Shown piece by piece: positions 8,970-16,810 of a stretch of DNA of 40,613 bases. How positions within the stretch are numbered: position 1 is the stretch's first letter; each line of letters starts with the position of its first letter. Source of the DNA: CAYQUC01 sp964514215 (lineage in GTDB: Bacteria; Pseudomonadota; Gammaproteobacteria; UBA6429; Thiohalophilaceae); NCBI GenBank assembly GCA_964514215.1, contig CAZEPW010000032.1, positions 1-40,613 on the forward strand, written 5' to 3'. Position numbers and translations under genes: made by a program. A model generated the notes under the pieces. The model saw nothing but the letters and a program-made list of their open reading frames with translations. It did no database searches and was not told the origin of the DNA.

Positions 8970-10247
8970 TTATTCAAATAATCTTTTAAAATCCCTTCTA
9001 CGGGCAATTTGATACACACCATTTTTTAAATACGTCGGTGTTATTAAGTCGGATGCCTGATTATCCGATGTAAAATCAAAAGCAACTCCACCAATATTAA
9101 ACTTACTACCTTTTGCAGCAGAAATAAACGCTTCGCGAGTAAGTGTTTTCCCTGGGATTTTTTCCATAATTGCTAACATCATTTGACCAACCAAATAACC
9201 TTCTAACGTTATAGCTGAAAACTTTTTACCTAATAACTTTCGTGCTTTAGTCACTATTTTTAGTTTTGAATTTAACGGTGGTACTACTTCGGTAACGATA
9301 ACTTTATTATGAACGCCATAGGTTGCTAAAATATTTTTTAGGTTTGTGGCACCGGTAAACGATACTGCGCTATACACCCAATTTTCTTTTTTCATATTGG
9401 CATAACCAATAAATCCAGCAACTGAGGTATAAGCCCCCACTGTTAAGACTAGACGACAAGTGGTATTGGATATTTTTTCCCAGTTTTTAAGTGACAAATA
9501 ACCGGCTCTGGCGCTAAATGTATTTCGTTGATAAACACCAACAGGCCCAATACCGTTACGTCTTGGGTTATCACCCGGCATTGCAATTATTTGATTAAGC
9601 AGGGCAATAATTTTTTTGGTTCCTGGTTTTTTAATTAGGGCACGTTTAATTCCAGTGACACCAGCCATACCATAAGCATCATTTTGAACGTAAGCACAGA
9701 TTTGATTGGTCTTTACCCCGGCACGTAATGCCGAGTTAATCACATATGCCGTTTCTTGTACGTAACTGGCACGATAATTAATAATATCGCCTTTGCCTGG
9801 ACGCAATAAACCGGCACCGGTAAAAAAACCAACCGCAGGTATATTATTTTTTGCCAGTATCGGTAATGTTACTTTTGCTGTTGGTGTTCCAACATTACCT
9901 ATGACTAAAAATATTTTTTTGTCTATTAATTCATTTGTTGCCGCAATTGATTTTTCCGGGTTATAAGAATCATTAAGTGTTATAAATTCGATGCTTTTAC
10001 CCTTAATTTTTTTTCCCCGAATAGCGGCAACAATACCCGTTTTCATTCCGGTTCCTAAAGCTTTTGAACGTCCTTCCAAATCCATCACACCACCAATGGT
10101 AATTTTTGTGTTGCTAACACCGGGGACGGCATAAGCGTTGGATAAACTCATACTAGACAACAGGCTCAAACTAACGATACTAAAAAATATTTTGGCGTGT
10201 TTTTTATTTAAAACTAGGCTTGATTTTTTTGTTAAAAAGTTATTCAT
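8970..10247 (-). CDS. Periplasmic ligand-binding protein, branched-chain amino acid (LivJ/PBP1) type
   Basis: Exported type I periplasmic binding protein of about 425 residues. A Sec signal peptide ends at AYA, followed by TKITIGGVMDLEGRSKALG, the usual opening of the LivJ/UrtA-type fold. Other landmarks are LVIGNVGTPTAKVTLPILAK, QNDAYGMAGVTGIKRAL and the C-terminal ITLEGYLVGQMMLAI. No ABC permease or ATPase gene is nearby. Instead it is embedded in a chemosensory operon just upstream of the receptor gene, so I infer a sensing rather than transport role. The frame extends to 10265, but the ATG at 10247 with ACAGG upstream gives a clean signal peptide. The ligand cannot be told from sequence. 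Confidence 0.85.
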   Translation of the reverse strand: MNNFLTKKSSLVLNKKHAKIFFSIVSLSLLSSMSLSNAYAVPGVSNTKITIGGVMDLEGRSKALGTGMKTGIVAAIRGKKIKGKSIEFITLNDSYNPEKSIAATNELIDKKIFLVIGNVGTPTAKVTLPILAKNNIPAVGFFTGAGLLRPGKGDIINYRASYVQETAYVINSALRAGVKTNQICAYVQNDAYGMAGVTGIKRALIKKPGTKKIIALLNQIIAMPGDNPRRNGIGPVGVYQRNTFSARAGYLSLKNWEKISNTTCRLVLTVGAYTSVAGFIGYANMKKENWVYSAVSFTGATNLKNILATYGVHNKVIVTEVVPPLNSKLKIVTKARKLLGKKFSAITLEGYLVGQMMLAIMEKIPGKTLTREAFISAAKGSKFNIGGVAFDFTSDNQASDLITPTYLKNGVYQIARRRDFKRLFE

Positions 10248-10283
10248 AATAAATACCTGTATCAATTAATCGAGTTTTTGGTT

Positions 10284-10853
10284 TTATTTGGATCGTAAGT
10301 AGTCACCGGTGACGCCTATAACAATTACACCGATAGTTTTTCGTTCATTTCGATAGTCAATAACCGGCGCGCTAATCTGTACTGCAGCAACCTTGGTGCT
10401 GTCATCAATTTTAAGCGGACCAATAAATACTTTACCTTGCCCGTCATTAAATGATGCTTGCCATTTTTTTTCATCACCTTGCCAATAATCACTGGTTGCA
10501 GGATAACTGGCGACATTTGCGCCTTGCATATCAGTTAAAAATGCTTCACTGATATCGGGATTTTTATCAACAATGGATTTTAAATATAAACCCGCTTCAT
10601 TGTTTTGTAATGACAATTTAAATGCACTCAGTCCTTTGCTGCTTTTCCATTTGGCATCGATATTTTTTATTTTAGTAAGTGATGTTTTTTCACTGTTTTG
10701 TCTATTCACTGAATTTATGATCATTGGATTTAAACCAATATGACGTGCAGTTAAAATTTTTACCTTTAGTTTATTCTCTGAAATATCCACCTCAGCGATA
10801 GCCATTGCAGGTAGTAAAAAAAAGGTTAAGGTAAAATAACGTTTAAGATTCAT
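10284..10853 (-). CDS. Secreted PDC/Cache-like sensor domain protein
   Basis: A 189-residue protein with a signal peptide (residues 1-20, ending AMAIA) and one Cache/PDC-like domain: an LNPMIINSV helix, FLTDMQGANVASYPATSDYW and FIGPLKIDD, then strands AAVQISAPVID and TIGVIVIGV. This pattern is typical of the extracellular sensors of chemoreceptors and kinases, but no transmembrane segment or signalling domain is attached. GGAG lies 8 nt upstream of the ATG. It sits between a CheW gene and the binding protein gene in the chemosensory operon. I infer that it works as a detached periplasmic sensor or receptor accessory. Confidence 0.7.
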   Translation of the reverse strand: MNLKRYFTLTFFLLPAMAIAEVDISENKLKVKILTARHIGLNPMIINSVNRQNSEKTSLTKIKNIDAKWKSSKGLSAFKLSLQNNEAGLYLKSIVDKNPDISEAFLTDMQGANVASYPATSDYWQGDEKKWQASFNDGQGKVFIGPLKIDDSTKVAAVQISAPVIDYRNERKTIGVIVIGVTGDYLRSK

Positions 10854-10875
10854 TAATCTACTCCAAATATTACTG

Positions 10876-11403
10876 TTATATGAATTCTGACAATTTGAAA
10901 AATAAACTGGTTAAGTCAACTTCAAGCCATACTGTGTCTTGGACTTGATAGCTATTTTTCACATGTTGCTGTATTATTTTTGGTAACGCTGGCGGTAGCG
11001 GGCATTTATCTTGTTTTGAAATTGAAAGCGTCACCGGCAACTCATCAATTAATACTGCGGCTGCATTCGCTTCTTTACCGATAACCAATACTTTTCGATT
11101 ATGGATTTTTTTTGTTTCAATATTAAGCTGAGCGTGCATATCAAATATTGGAATAATATTTCCCCGCAAATTCGCCATGCCAAACAACACCTCATTGGTG
11201 TTAGGTAATTGGCATGACGCGAGTTGCTCTGTCACTTCGTTAATTTCATTTAGCGGTAATAAAATACCAATATGTCCAATACTAAAAGCATGATAAGAAC
11301 GTTTAATAGAATCATCTTCAATGCTGATGCCTTGCTCTTTGGAAAACATATCAGCACCCACAAAATTATTTTTTAGTGCTAAACTGGGTAAGATAAGTTC
11401 CAT
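10876..11403 (-). CDS. pilI: CheW-like coupling protein (PilI-like)
   Basis: A 175-residue CheW-domain protein: AFSIGHIGILLPLNEINEVTE, then GMANLRGNIIPIFDMHAQL, the best CheW signature in the cluster (N.RG.IIP..D). VLVIGKEANAAAVLIDELP forms the second subdomain. It is placed directly after the pilH-like gene, as pilI follows pilH in Pil-Chp operons. Expected role: bridging the PilJ-like receptor and the ChpA-like kinase. Confidence 0.8.
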   Translation of the reverse strand: MELILPSLALKNNFVGADMFSKEQGISIEDDSIKRSYHAFSIGHIGILLPLNEINEVTEQLASCQLPNTNEVLFGMANLRGNIIPIFDMHAQLNIETKKIHNRKVLVIGKEANAAAVLIDELPVTLSISKQDKCPLPPALPKIIQQHVKNSYQVQDTVWLEVDLTSLFFKLSEFI

Positions 11404-11438
11404 TGTTTTTATGCGATTAATTTAATTAAATATCACGT

Positions 11439-11801
11439 TTAATATTTTTTTATAACTTCAATTATTTCTTCGTCTTTATAAGGCTTGCAAATAAGCCCAC
11501 GTGCACCTTGTTTTTCTGCCCATAATTTGTCAGCTCGATTATTTTTTGTTGAAACAAAAACAACCGGAGTGTCTTTGGTTGTATCATCATTCATTATTTC
11601 TCGACAAGCGCCATAACCATCTAAGTCGTCCATAACAATATCCATTAAAACTAAATCCGGTTTTTCTTTTTTTGTTAGTGCCACGGCCTCTGTTCCTGAT
11701 GATGCCTGAATAACGCGACAACCTGCGCTACTAACGATGTTTTTAAGATTTTCTAAATGTGCGGGTGAATCATCTACTACTAATACTTTGTTTACACTCA
11801 T
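11439..11801 (-). CDS. pilH: PilH-like single-domain response regulator
   Basis: A 120-residue stand-alone receiver: Asp10/Asp11 (VVDDSPAHL), phosphoacceptor Asp54 (VLMDIVMDDLDGYGA), switch Ser (VFVSTK) and Lys-Pro (CKPY). The Pro that usually follows the phosphoacceptor (D.VMP) is replaced by Asp in VMDDLDG, a small departure from the family. The strong ribosome binding site AGAGGA lies 6-7 nt upstream of the ATG. It is the first recognisable gene of the 9-kb chemosensory operon, so the promoter should lie in 11802-12470. Confidence 0.88.
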   Translation of the reverse strand: MSVNKVLVVDDSPAHLENLKNIVSSAGCRVIQASSGTEAVALTKKEKPDLVLMDIVMDDLDGYGACREIMNDDTTKDTPVVFVSTKNNRADKLWAEKQGARGLICKPYKDEEIIEVIKKY

Positions 11802-12470
11802 GTTACGTCCTCTTTTAGTGGTTAGCGCGGTTAGAATTAGTAAAACAATTGAATAAAAAATGTTGCATTAATACACGGCATAAAGCCGTTGCATTTACTT
11901 TATTATATACAGCTTTAATTATTAATTTTACAATCTCAGTGAGTAGTGCTGCTGCATATTCAAAGTTTCGAACGATGCTGCCGTATAGATGTAGTGCCAG
12001 AGCGCTAGATAAAAATACTAATACTTTTATCATAGTATATGATTGTGCTTTTTCTAATAGTCGGTATTCCATTAGCAGCACATTTAATTTATCCCGTGGT
12101 CTGAATATAGCTGAATTGATTAATGTTAGAGTGTTTACTGTCATTTAACAAAATGCGTTTAAACGATCGCTATCTAACAGTGGTAACACTCTATTATTTC
12201 GGCTTGTAACACGTTAACTTTAATATTGAATTTTAAATAATGGATTTTTTAAGCGACGCTAGTAATTACGTTAAATTTCGCTCGATATAAAAAAAGGGGT
12301 AATAAAAATTGATGAGCCTGAGGCGCTGCTTTAGCGTTTGGGCTTTAAAAAATAGTCATTATGCCTACCTAAAACCCGGATTAATTACTTATAAAAAATA
12401 AGTATATCGGTATTTCGTTGTAGATTTTATAATTTGTGTAATGGGAAATGAAAACTGAAGTGGTAAAAAC
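11802..12470. other. About 670 bp without a convincing gene, upstream of pilH
   Basis: Two open frames lie antisense to each other here (minus 11815-12144 and plus 11849-12148). Neither has a ribosome binding site or a recognisable protein, so I call neither. The stretch should contain the promoter of the chemosensory operon. Visible structures are a 10-bp palindrome CGTTTAAACG (12156-12165) and a GC-richer hairpin at 12315-12344 with arms AGCC..CGCT and AGCG..GGCT and several G-U pairs when read on +, lacking a long T-run. Confidence 0.4.
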
Positions 12471-12502
12471 AATTACGCAAACTGTTATACAGTTGCGTAA
12501 TT
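12465..12502 (-). terminator. Rho-independent terminator of the 83-residue gene
   Basis: The hairpin arms are AATTACGCAA plus CTGT (12471-12485, with one bulged A at 12481) and ACAG plus TTGCGTAATT (12489-12502), closing on a 3-nt loop. Read on the minus strand, the stem is followed by G and a run of five T. It starts 13 nt after the stop codon of the gene ending at 12516. Confidence 0.8.
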
Positions 12503-12515
12503 ATCGCTTTAAAAT

Positions 12516-12767
12516 TTAATCGCCAACACTTCTAACTTTTATAAGGTTGGTGTGTTTAATTTCTGCTTCACTTTTAATGTAAGTCGCTTTTTTAAATTCT
12601 AAAATTTTTACTCGCGGCTCGCCTTTTGCAATATATTCACGAGCACTCATTGAGCCTGCGGCGTCACCAATGATGGTGCAATTTTGTAACTTGCCATTAT
12701 GAAAAAGCTTGTCTAATACCCCTTTTTCATAACCTTTGTTGATTTTATACACATGATTAATAGCCAT
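12516..12767 (-). CDS. Orphan small protein, function unknown
   Basis: An 83-residue basic protein that I do not recognise. It has no signal peptide, membrane segment or cysteine cluster. A glycine-rich turn (IIGDAAGSMSAREY) is followed by beta-prone KILEFKKATYIKSEAEIKH. Evidence that it is real: a near-perfect ribosome binding site (GGGAGG, 6-7 nt from the ATG) and a strong terminator 13 nt after the stop. It is a separate transcription unit between the chemosensory operon and an orphan lipoprotein gene. Its start overlaps the end of a possible 31-residue membrane microprotein. Confidence 0.72.
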   Translation of the reverse strand: MAINHVYKINKGYEKGVLDKLFHNGKLQNCTIIGDAAGSMSAREYIAKGEPRVKILEFKKATYIKSEAEIKHTNLIKVRSVGD

Positions 12768-12852
12768 GATAGACCTCCCTGTTAGAGTTAAAGTAAGTGA
12801 ACCGAATGAGTACCCACATACCTATTATTAAAAACCCAATAATAGCTCCCAC
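12757..12852 (-). CDS. Possible 31-residue membrane microprotein
   Basis: A short frame opening with GTG at 12850-12852 and ending in a TAA that overlaps the first codons of the 83-residue gene (stop at 12757, next ATG at 12767). It reads as one hydrophobic helix (GAIIGFLIIGMWVLIRF) followed by a polar tail (TYFNSNREVYHGY), a classic single-pass microprotein shape. The overlap suggests translational coupling. Against it: no clear ribosome binding site before the GTG, and the frame is short enough to be chance. The same DNA carries an 8-bp inverted repeat (12822-12829 and 12838-12845) that could be regulatory instead. Confidence 0.3.
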   Translation of the reverse strand: MGAIIGFLIIGMWVLIRFTYFNSNREVYHGY

Positions 12853-13118
12853 CCATTCAGATTGCGTTAAATTGTACTGTTAACATACAAAACGTAATTT
12901 AAAAGCCGTTAATTTCACGCAATTATCGCCATTAACAGTATCATTAATTTATATGCTGCTCAATACGTTACTGTTACTATCTTAATTTAATCGTGTTTAT
13001 TGCTTATTAATCAAACAATATAATAAATCAATGAAGGCGATTAACAGGGTAAAGTAAGTTAGTCATGGGGAGGGCGATGGCGTTTGCCGGCTCGAGTCTG
13101 GTCATTATATTGAAATGA

Positions 13119-13143
13119 GGGCAAGTTATTAATCCACTTGCCC
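13119..13143 (-). terminator. Probable terminator after the orphan lipoprotein gene
   Basis: A perfect 8-bp stem, GGGCAAGT (13119-13126) with ACTTGCCC (13136-13143), and a 9-nt loop, 22 nt after the stop of the minus-strand lipoprotein gene. On the minus strand it is followed by a T-rich but broken tail (TCATTTC), so it is weaker than the terminator at 12465. The rest of the stretch 12853-13164 is AT-rich and shows nothing I can name. Confidence 0.55.
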
Positions 13144-13164
13144 CCTACTGGTCCTGTCAAATCG

Positions 13165-14583
13165 TTAATTTAATGAAGCTGTGAAATTATAATCAAAAGC
13201 ACCAAACCAATCAGCACCATTTGGATAGACTGAATTTAAATAGGTTGGTGAAGCCAATGCTGTCGAACGCCAGTCCATCGGATCGGCCCCTTGGTTTTGT
13301 TCGTGATTAAATAGCCCTTCTTGAAAAATACTATTAAGCAAAGCATTACAATCATCACCAACGTTAGCGCATAATGTACCGGTAAAATAATTTAAATCGA
13401 GGTTTAAAACATTAATCAAATTATCCAATGACGGATCGGCGGGAAAACTGCCACCGGTGCTTGGTGTTGTACGACCGCCTCGATATTCAGATGCGGTAAT
13501 GCTTTTTTTAATCCACTGCCATTGCTGGTCGGCTTTGAAATAATAATTATCCGTTTTAGTAAATAAGTAATTACCAAGATGATTATTGCTATTGGCATTT
13601 AGCTCAAGGGGTAATGAAATGTCTTGAAACTCTGCAATAGCAGCACCTTTACCAAGGCTATCCGATACTGTAAAAATTTGTACATTTGGAATTTCGGTGA
13701 TACCCGTTACCGGTAAAAATTGTTTTTTCATTTTTACCAAGCCACGAGCAAGGTATACTTGAGTCAATGGGTTTGCCGTTAAATCTTTGGTAACATTCAT
13801 TCTGAAACCTTCAGCCCACTCATTACCATTATCAAACTGTAAAAACACATCGACATCTTTAGCTGCTTGTGTGTAATTAAAATCCATGCGCATTTTTATA
13901 GGGTCGTCTGCTTTGCGTGCAGCCGCTTGAATTTTAACAGCATCAATCACTAAACGGCCTTCGATAACCGATGAATCCGTTGTTGATTCATTCCATGAAA
14001 TATAAAATTGTGGATCATCGGTAATACGCGGTGGTGTCGCACGGCTATAACGATAATAAATTCGAATCGTTGTTTGTGTTTCTGAATCATCGGTAATACT
14101 GTAGTGCGTTGGTTCTTGAGGATCGTAATTGCTTGCACTAGTATCATTTTCTGTTTCTAGAATCAACGCATCATGGGCAATAAAGTTCGATAGATTTATT
14201 AATGTATCGCCAATGCAAGTCCACGTGGCGACCGTTGAGACCATGAATTTCGTCATTTGATAACCATTACGAAACGGATCATCATCACTCACACCGATAA
14301 AAGCACACGGTTGGTTGCTGGCATTAACCGCATTAGTAATAACTTGTGCATCGGAAGCAGCAACAACTTGGGCTTGTTGATTAGCGGTCAGCGCTGCCGC
14401 CGTTTGAACGCCACCGGTTAGGCTATTGGGTAAGTTTAGCTCCAATGCCGGGGCAGTATTACTAACCGGACTGGTTGTTGCACTATCTTGCTTGCCACCA
14501 CCACAAGCCGTTAATAGCGATAAGCTTGCCGCAAGTGACACGGCGAATAAGGTGTTTTTACTGGTAAAATTGTGGTTTTTCAT
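13165..14583 (-). CDS. Orphan lipoprotein, function unknown
   Basis: A 472-residue predicted lipoprotein. The signal peptide has lipobox LLTAC with Cys27, then GGGKQ and a Ser/Thr/Asn-rich linker to about residue 90. The mature part is acidic with many Asp, Asn, aromatic and beta-prone stretches and four to five cysteines (QPCAFIGV, ATWTCIGD, TLCANVGDDCNAL). I do not recognise a family. Residue +2 after Cys is Gly, so outer-membrane sorting is likely. AGGAG precedes the ATG by 7 nt. It is divergent from the protease/sigma cluster and shares a 270-bp intergenic region with it. Confidence 0.75.
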   Translation of the reverse strand: MKNHNFTSKNTLFAVSLAASLSLLTACGGGKQDSATTSPVSNTAPALELNLPNSLTGGVQTAAALTANQQAQVVAASDAQVITNAVNASNQPCAFIGVSDDDPFRNGYQMTKFMVSTVATWTCIGDTLINLSNFIAHDALILETENDTSASNYDPQEPTHYSITDDSETQTTIRIYYRYSRATPPRITDDPQFYISWNESTTDSSVIEGRLVIDAVKIQAAARKADDPIKMRMDFNYTQAAKDVDVFLQFDNGNEWAEGFRMNVTKDLTANPLTQVYLARGLVKMKKQFLPVTGITEIPNVQIFTVSDSLGKGAAIAEFQDISLPLELNANSNNHLGNYLFTKTDNYYFKADQQWQWIKKSITASEYRGGRTTPSTGGSFPADPSLDNLINVLNLDLNYFTGTLCANVGDDCNALLNSIFQEGLFNHEQNQGADPMDWRSTALASPTYLNSVYPNGADWFGAFDYNFTASLN

Positions 14584-14735
14584 TTATTACTCCTAATTAT
14601 AGATGTCTTATTTTGTTTTATTCATTGTTAATACCCTGTAAGCCTTTGATTTATATTAATTCTTTAAAGGCCAACGGGAGAATCCGGGTGTTATGATTAA
14701 CGAGACATTAAAACGCCTGTTATTTGAAAAATAAT

Positions 14736-14812
14736 GTAACGTTTTAATTTTAAAATAATTTTCAAATAGCCCGGGGTTTAGCGTCTAGTACTATATAGTG
14801 GAGTAACGTTTT
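14736..14812. promoter_or_regulatory. Direct repeats and palindrome upstream of the protease/sigma cluster
   Basis: Two copies of GTAACGTTTT, each followed by one base and ATT, lie at 14736-14745 and 14803-14812. Between them are CGTCTA (14782-14787), reminiscent of ECF-type -10 elements, and a perfect palindrome ACTATATAGT (14790-14799). All lie in the divergent intergenic region 14584-14853. I cannot place a convincing -35/-10 pair, so this is offered as a candidate control region for the cluster, perhaps for its own sigma factor. Confidence 0.35.
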
Positions 14813-14853
14813 GATTAATTAACCTAAACTTGGAAATAAGCCGCAATTATAAA

Positions 14854-16791
14854 ATGAAACACTATCGATATTACCAACACGGGCAACAATGTGTGCGACT
14901 GCTCACTAGCATGTTTTTTTATACCATATTGCTGAGCCAAGTCGCGGCCAAATCCATTATGCCGCCGGACGATCCAAGCCAATCGATAACCTACTGGAAA
15001 CCACACACGATTGCGGCAGCAGATGACCCACTGGTTGCTGAAGCACACACGGTTTTTACTATTTTATTACGCGCCTGGGACAGTGCGCGCATCGAACCCA
15101 CTTTGTATATTGTTAAGTCCAGTGCGGGTCCTTGGGCGGCATCATTATCCGATGGCACGATATTAATGAGCCGCGATGCAATCATCACCGCTAAAAAATT
15201 TGGCGCGTTACGTGCGAAACACTTATTGGCTTTTGTACTCGCACATGAGTTATCACACCAGCGTTCAGATGATTTATGGCACCAACGATTTTTTAGATTA
15301 ATTGGCACTGAAAATAATGCCGCCACAAAAAAAATATTAAAGGCGATGGATCACAATAAACATTATTTTGATAATGTTGCCGAAAAAGAAATACAAGCAG
15401 ATCATGATAGCCTATTGATGATGAGTAGTGTTGGTTATGATCCCTATCAGGTGTTGGATGATATTGACCGTAACGATTTTTTTACTCAATGGGTTGAAAA
15501 TATTTGGAACGATTCCTGTCAATCACACAACAATAATTCCAAAATAATCGATTTATGTGATCAAGCAAAAAGCAGGGCGTTACGCGCTCGCTTGCAATTA
15601 AGCAATGTCGCAACCCAATCCATGCTGTATGACTTGGGTGTGCAAGCATTTACCGCAAATGATTTTAAAAATGCCCGTCGTTATTTTACTGCTTATGGTC
15701 GCGACAATACCAATCGAGCCGTGTTATCGGCACTGGGTTTAAGTTATTATGCCCAAGCATTAGCGTTAAATAAAACACTTGTTGATAAATATCAAATAAA
15801 ACAAGTGCAATTTTATTACCCCTTATTATTGGATGCCAGTAGTACCTCGATTAGTAATACAGCCACTAAAAACAGCGCATTAAAACGAGCCGCAAATCAA
15901 TCGGCAATAAAAATAATAAAAAACAATATTCACAAAAAATTAGAAAACAGCATTCGATTTTTTGAAAAAGCCATACGGCTGGAACCCAATCACAAAAAAA
16001 CCTATCTATTATTAGCCTATAGCTATTTATTAGATGGCAATAGTTTTATGGTTCGTGGTGTTATCCAAGGAAAGTATCAACCAAGGTTTGGAAACGATAG
16101 TGCGGTAGGGTTAATTTTAGCGATGACAAATGCCATTGAAGGCAAACACAATAAAGCCAAAAAACAATTTAAACAATTAATCACGACGCTTAATAATAAT
16201 AGCACCACAGTTTCTTCACTGTCACATGATTTACTATTGTATAGCGCCTATTATAATAGCAGTGCATTATTTAATTTTACTGGAGAAACCACTAAAGCAA
16301 GCGCGCTATGGCAAGCTCTAGCAAAAGCAAGCCAAAAATCCGGTAATAGTTTGTTATTTCAAATGGCTCTAGGCCAATTACAGCCAAACCGAAAAATAAA
16401 TAATCTCATAAAAAATGCCCCAACCATTAATGGTATGCGTTTAAACGATAAATTTTCAGCAAAACAGTTAGCCAGACAAGGCCACAAAATTAATGATCTA
16501 TGGTTGGAAGGCGAGCTACACCATGTCTATCGTTTTGATGATGGCAGCCGTTACGTCATCGGCCCCAATCAAAAAATTATCAGCGCATGGCAGGATTATG
16601 GTGCGCTGTATGTTAGTGGCTCCAGCACGGCACAATTATCCAATAATCAGACAGCGGATCGACCGTTAAAAAAATTCGGTATGCCGGATCGTCGCTTGCA
16701 CATGATGTCTGGCGATTATTTAGCCTATGATAACTACGGTATGGCGATACATTTAGTTAATAATCGGGTTGCCGGGTGGTTTTTATATTAA
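14854..16791 (+). CDS. Secreted M48-family metalloprotease with C-terminal repeat-rich region
   Basis: Predicted exported zinc protease of 645 residues. A Sec signal is followed by the M48 domain with zinc site HELSH at residues 131-135 (FVLAHELSHQRSDD) and the third ligand Glu179 in the ExxAD motif EIQAD. Residues ~260-540 are helical with TPR-like units (ALSALGLSYYAQALALN; FFEKAIRLEPNHKKTYLLLAYSYL), the layout of BepA-like periplasmic proteases. A short C-terminal domain (~560-645) has paired YRFDDGSRYVIGPN and YLAYDNYGMAIHLVNNRVAGW strands. The frame is open from a TTG at 14830, but the ATG at 14854 gives the better signal peptide; neither start has a strong ribosome binding site. It is the first gene of the cluster, ending 19 nt before the sigma gene. 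Confidence 0.85.
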   Translation: MKHYRYYQHGQQCVRLLTSMFFYTILLSQVAAKSIMPPDDPSQSITYWKPHTIAAADDPLVAEAHTVFTILLRAWDSARIEPTLYIVKSSAGPWAASLSDGTILMSRDAIITAKKFGALRAKHLLAFVLAHELSHQRSDDLWHQRFFRLIGTENNAATKKILKAMDHNKHYFDNVAEKEIQADHDSLLMMSSVGYDPYQVLDDIDRNDFFTQWVENIWNDSCQSHNNNSKIIDLCDQAKSRALRARLQLSNVATQSMLYDLGVQAFTANDFKNARRYFTAYGRDNTNRAVLSALGLSYYAQALALNKTLVDKYQIKQVQFYYPLLLDASSTSISNTATKNSALKRAANQSAIKIIKNNIHKKLENSIRFFEKAIRLEPNHKKTYLLLAYSYLLDGNSFMVRGVIQGKYQPRFGNDSAVGLILAMTNAIEGKHNKAKKQFKQLITTLNNNSTTVSSLSHDLLLYSAYYNSSALFNFTGETTKASALWQALAKASQKSGNSLLFQMALGQLQPNRKINNLIKNAPTINGMRLNDKFSAKQLARQGHKINDLWLEGELHHVYRFDDGSRYVIGPNQKIISAWQDYGALYVSGSSTAQLSNNQTADRPLKKFGMPDRRLHMMSGDYLAYDNYGMAIHLVNNRVAGWFLY

Positions 16792-16810
16792 CACTAAACA
16801 TTACTCCGCT

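Noticed and set aside
11815..12148. Two antisense open frames (109 and 99 codons) upstream of pilH
   Set aside because: Neither has a ribosome binding site or a recognisable composition, and they occupy the expected promoter region of the chemosensory operon. I treat both as chance frames.
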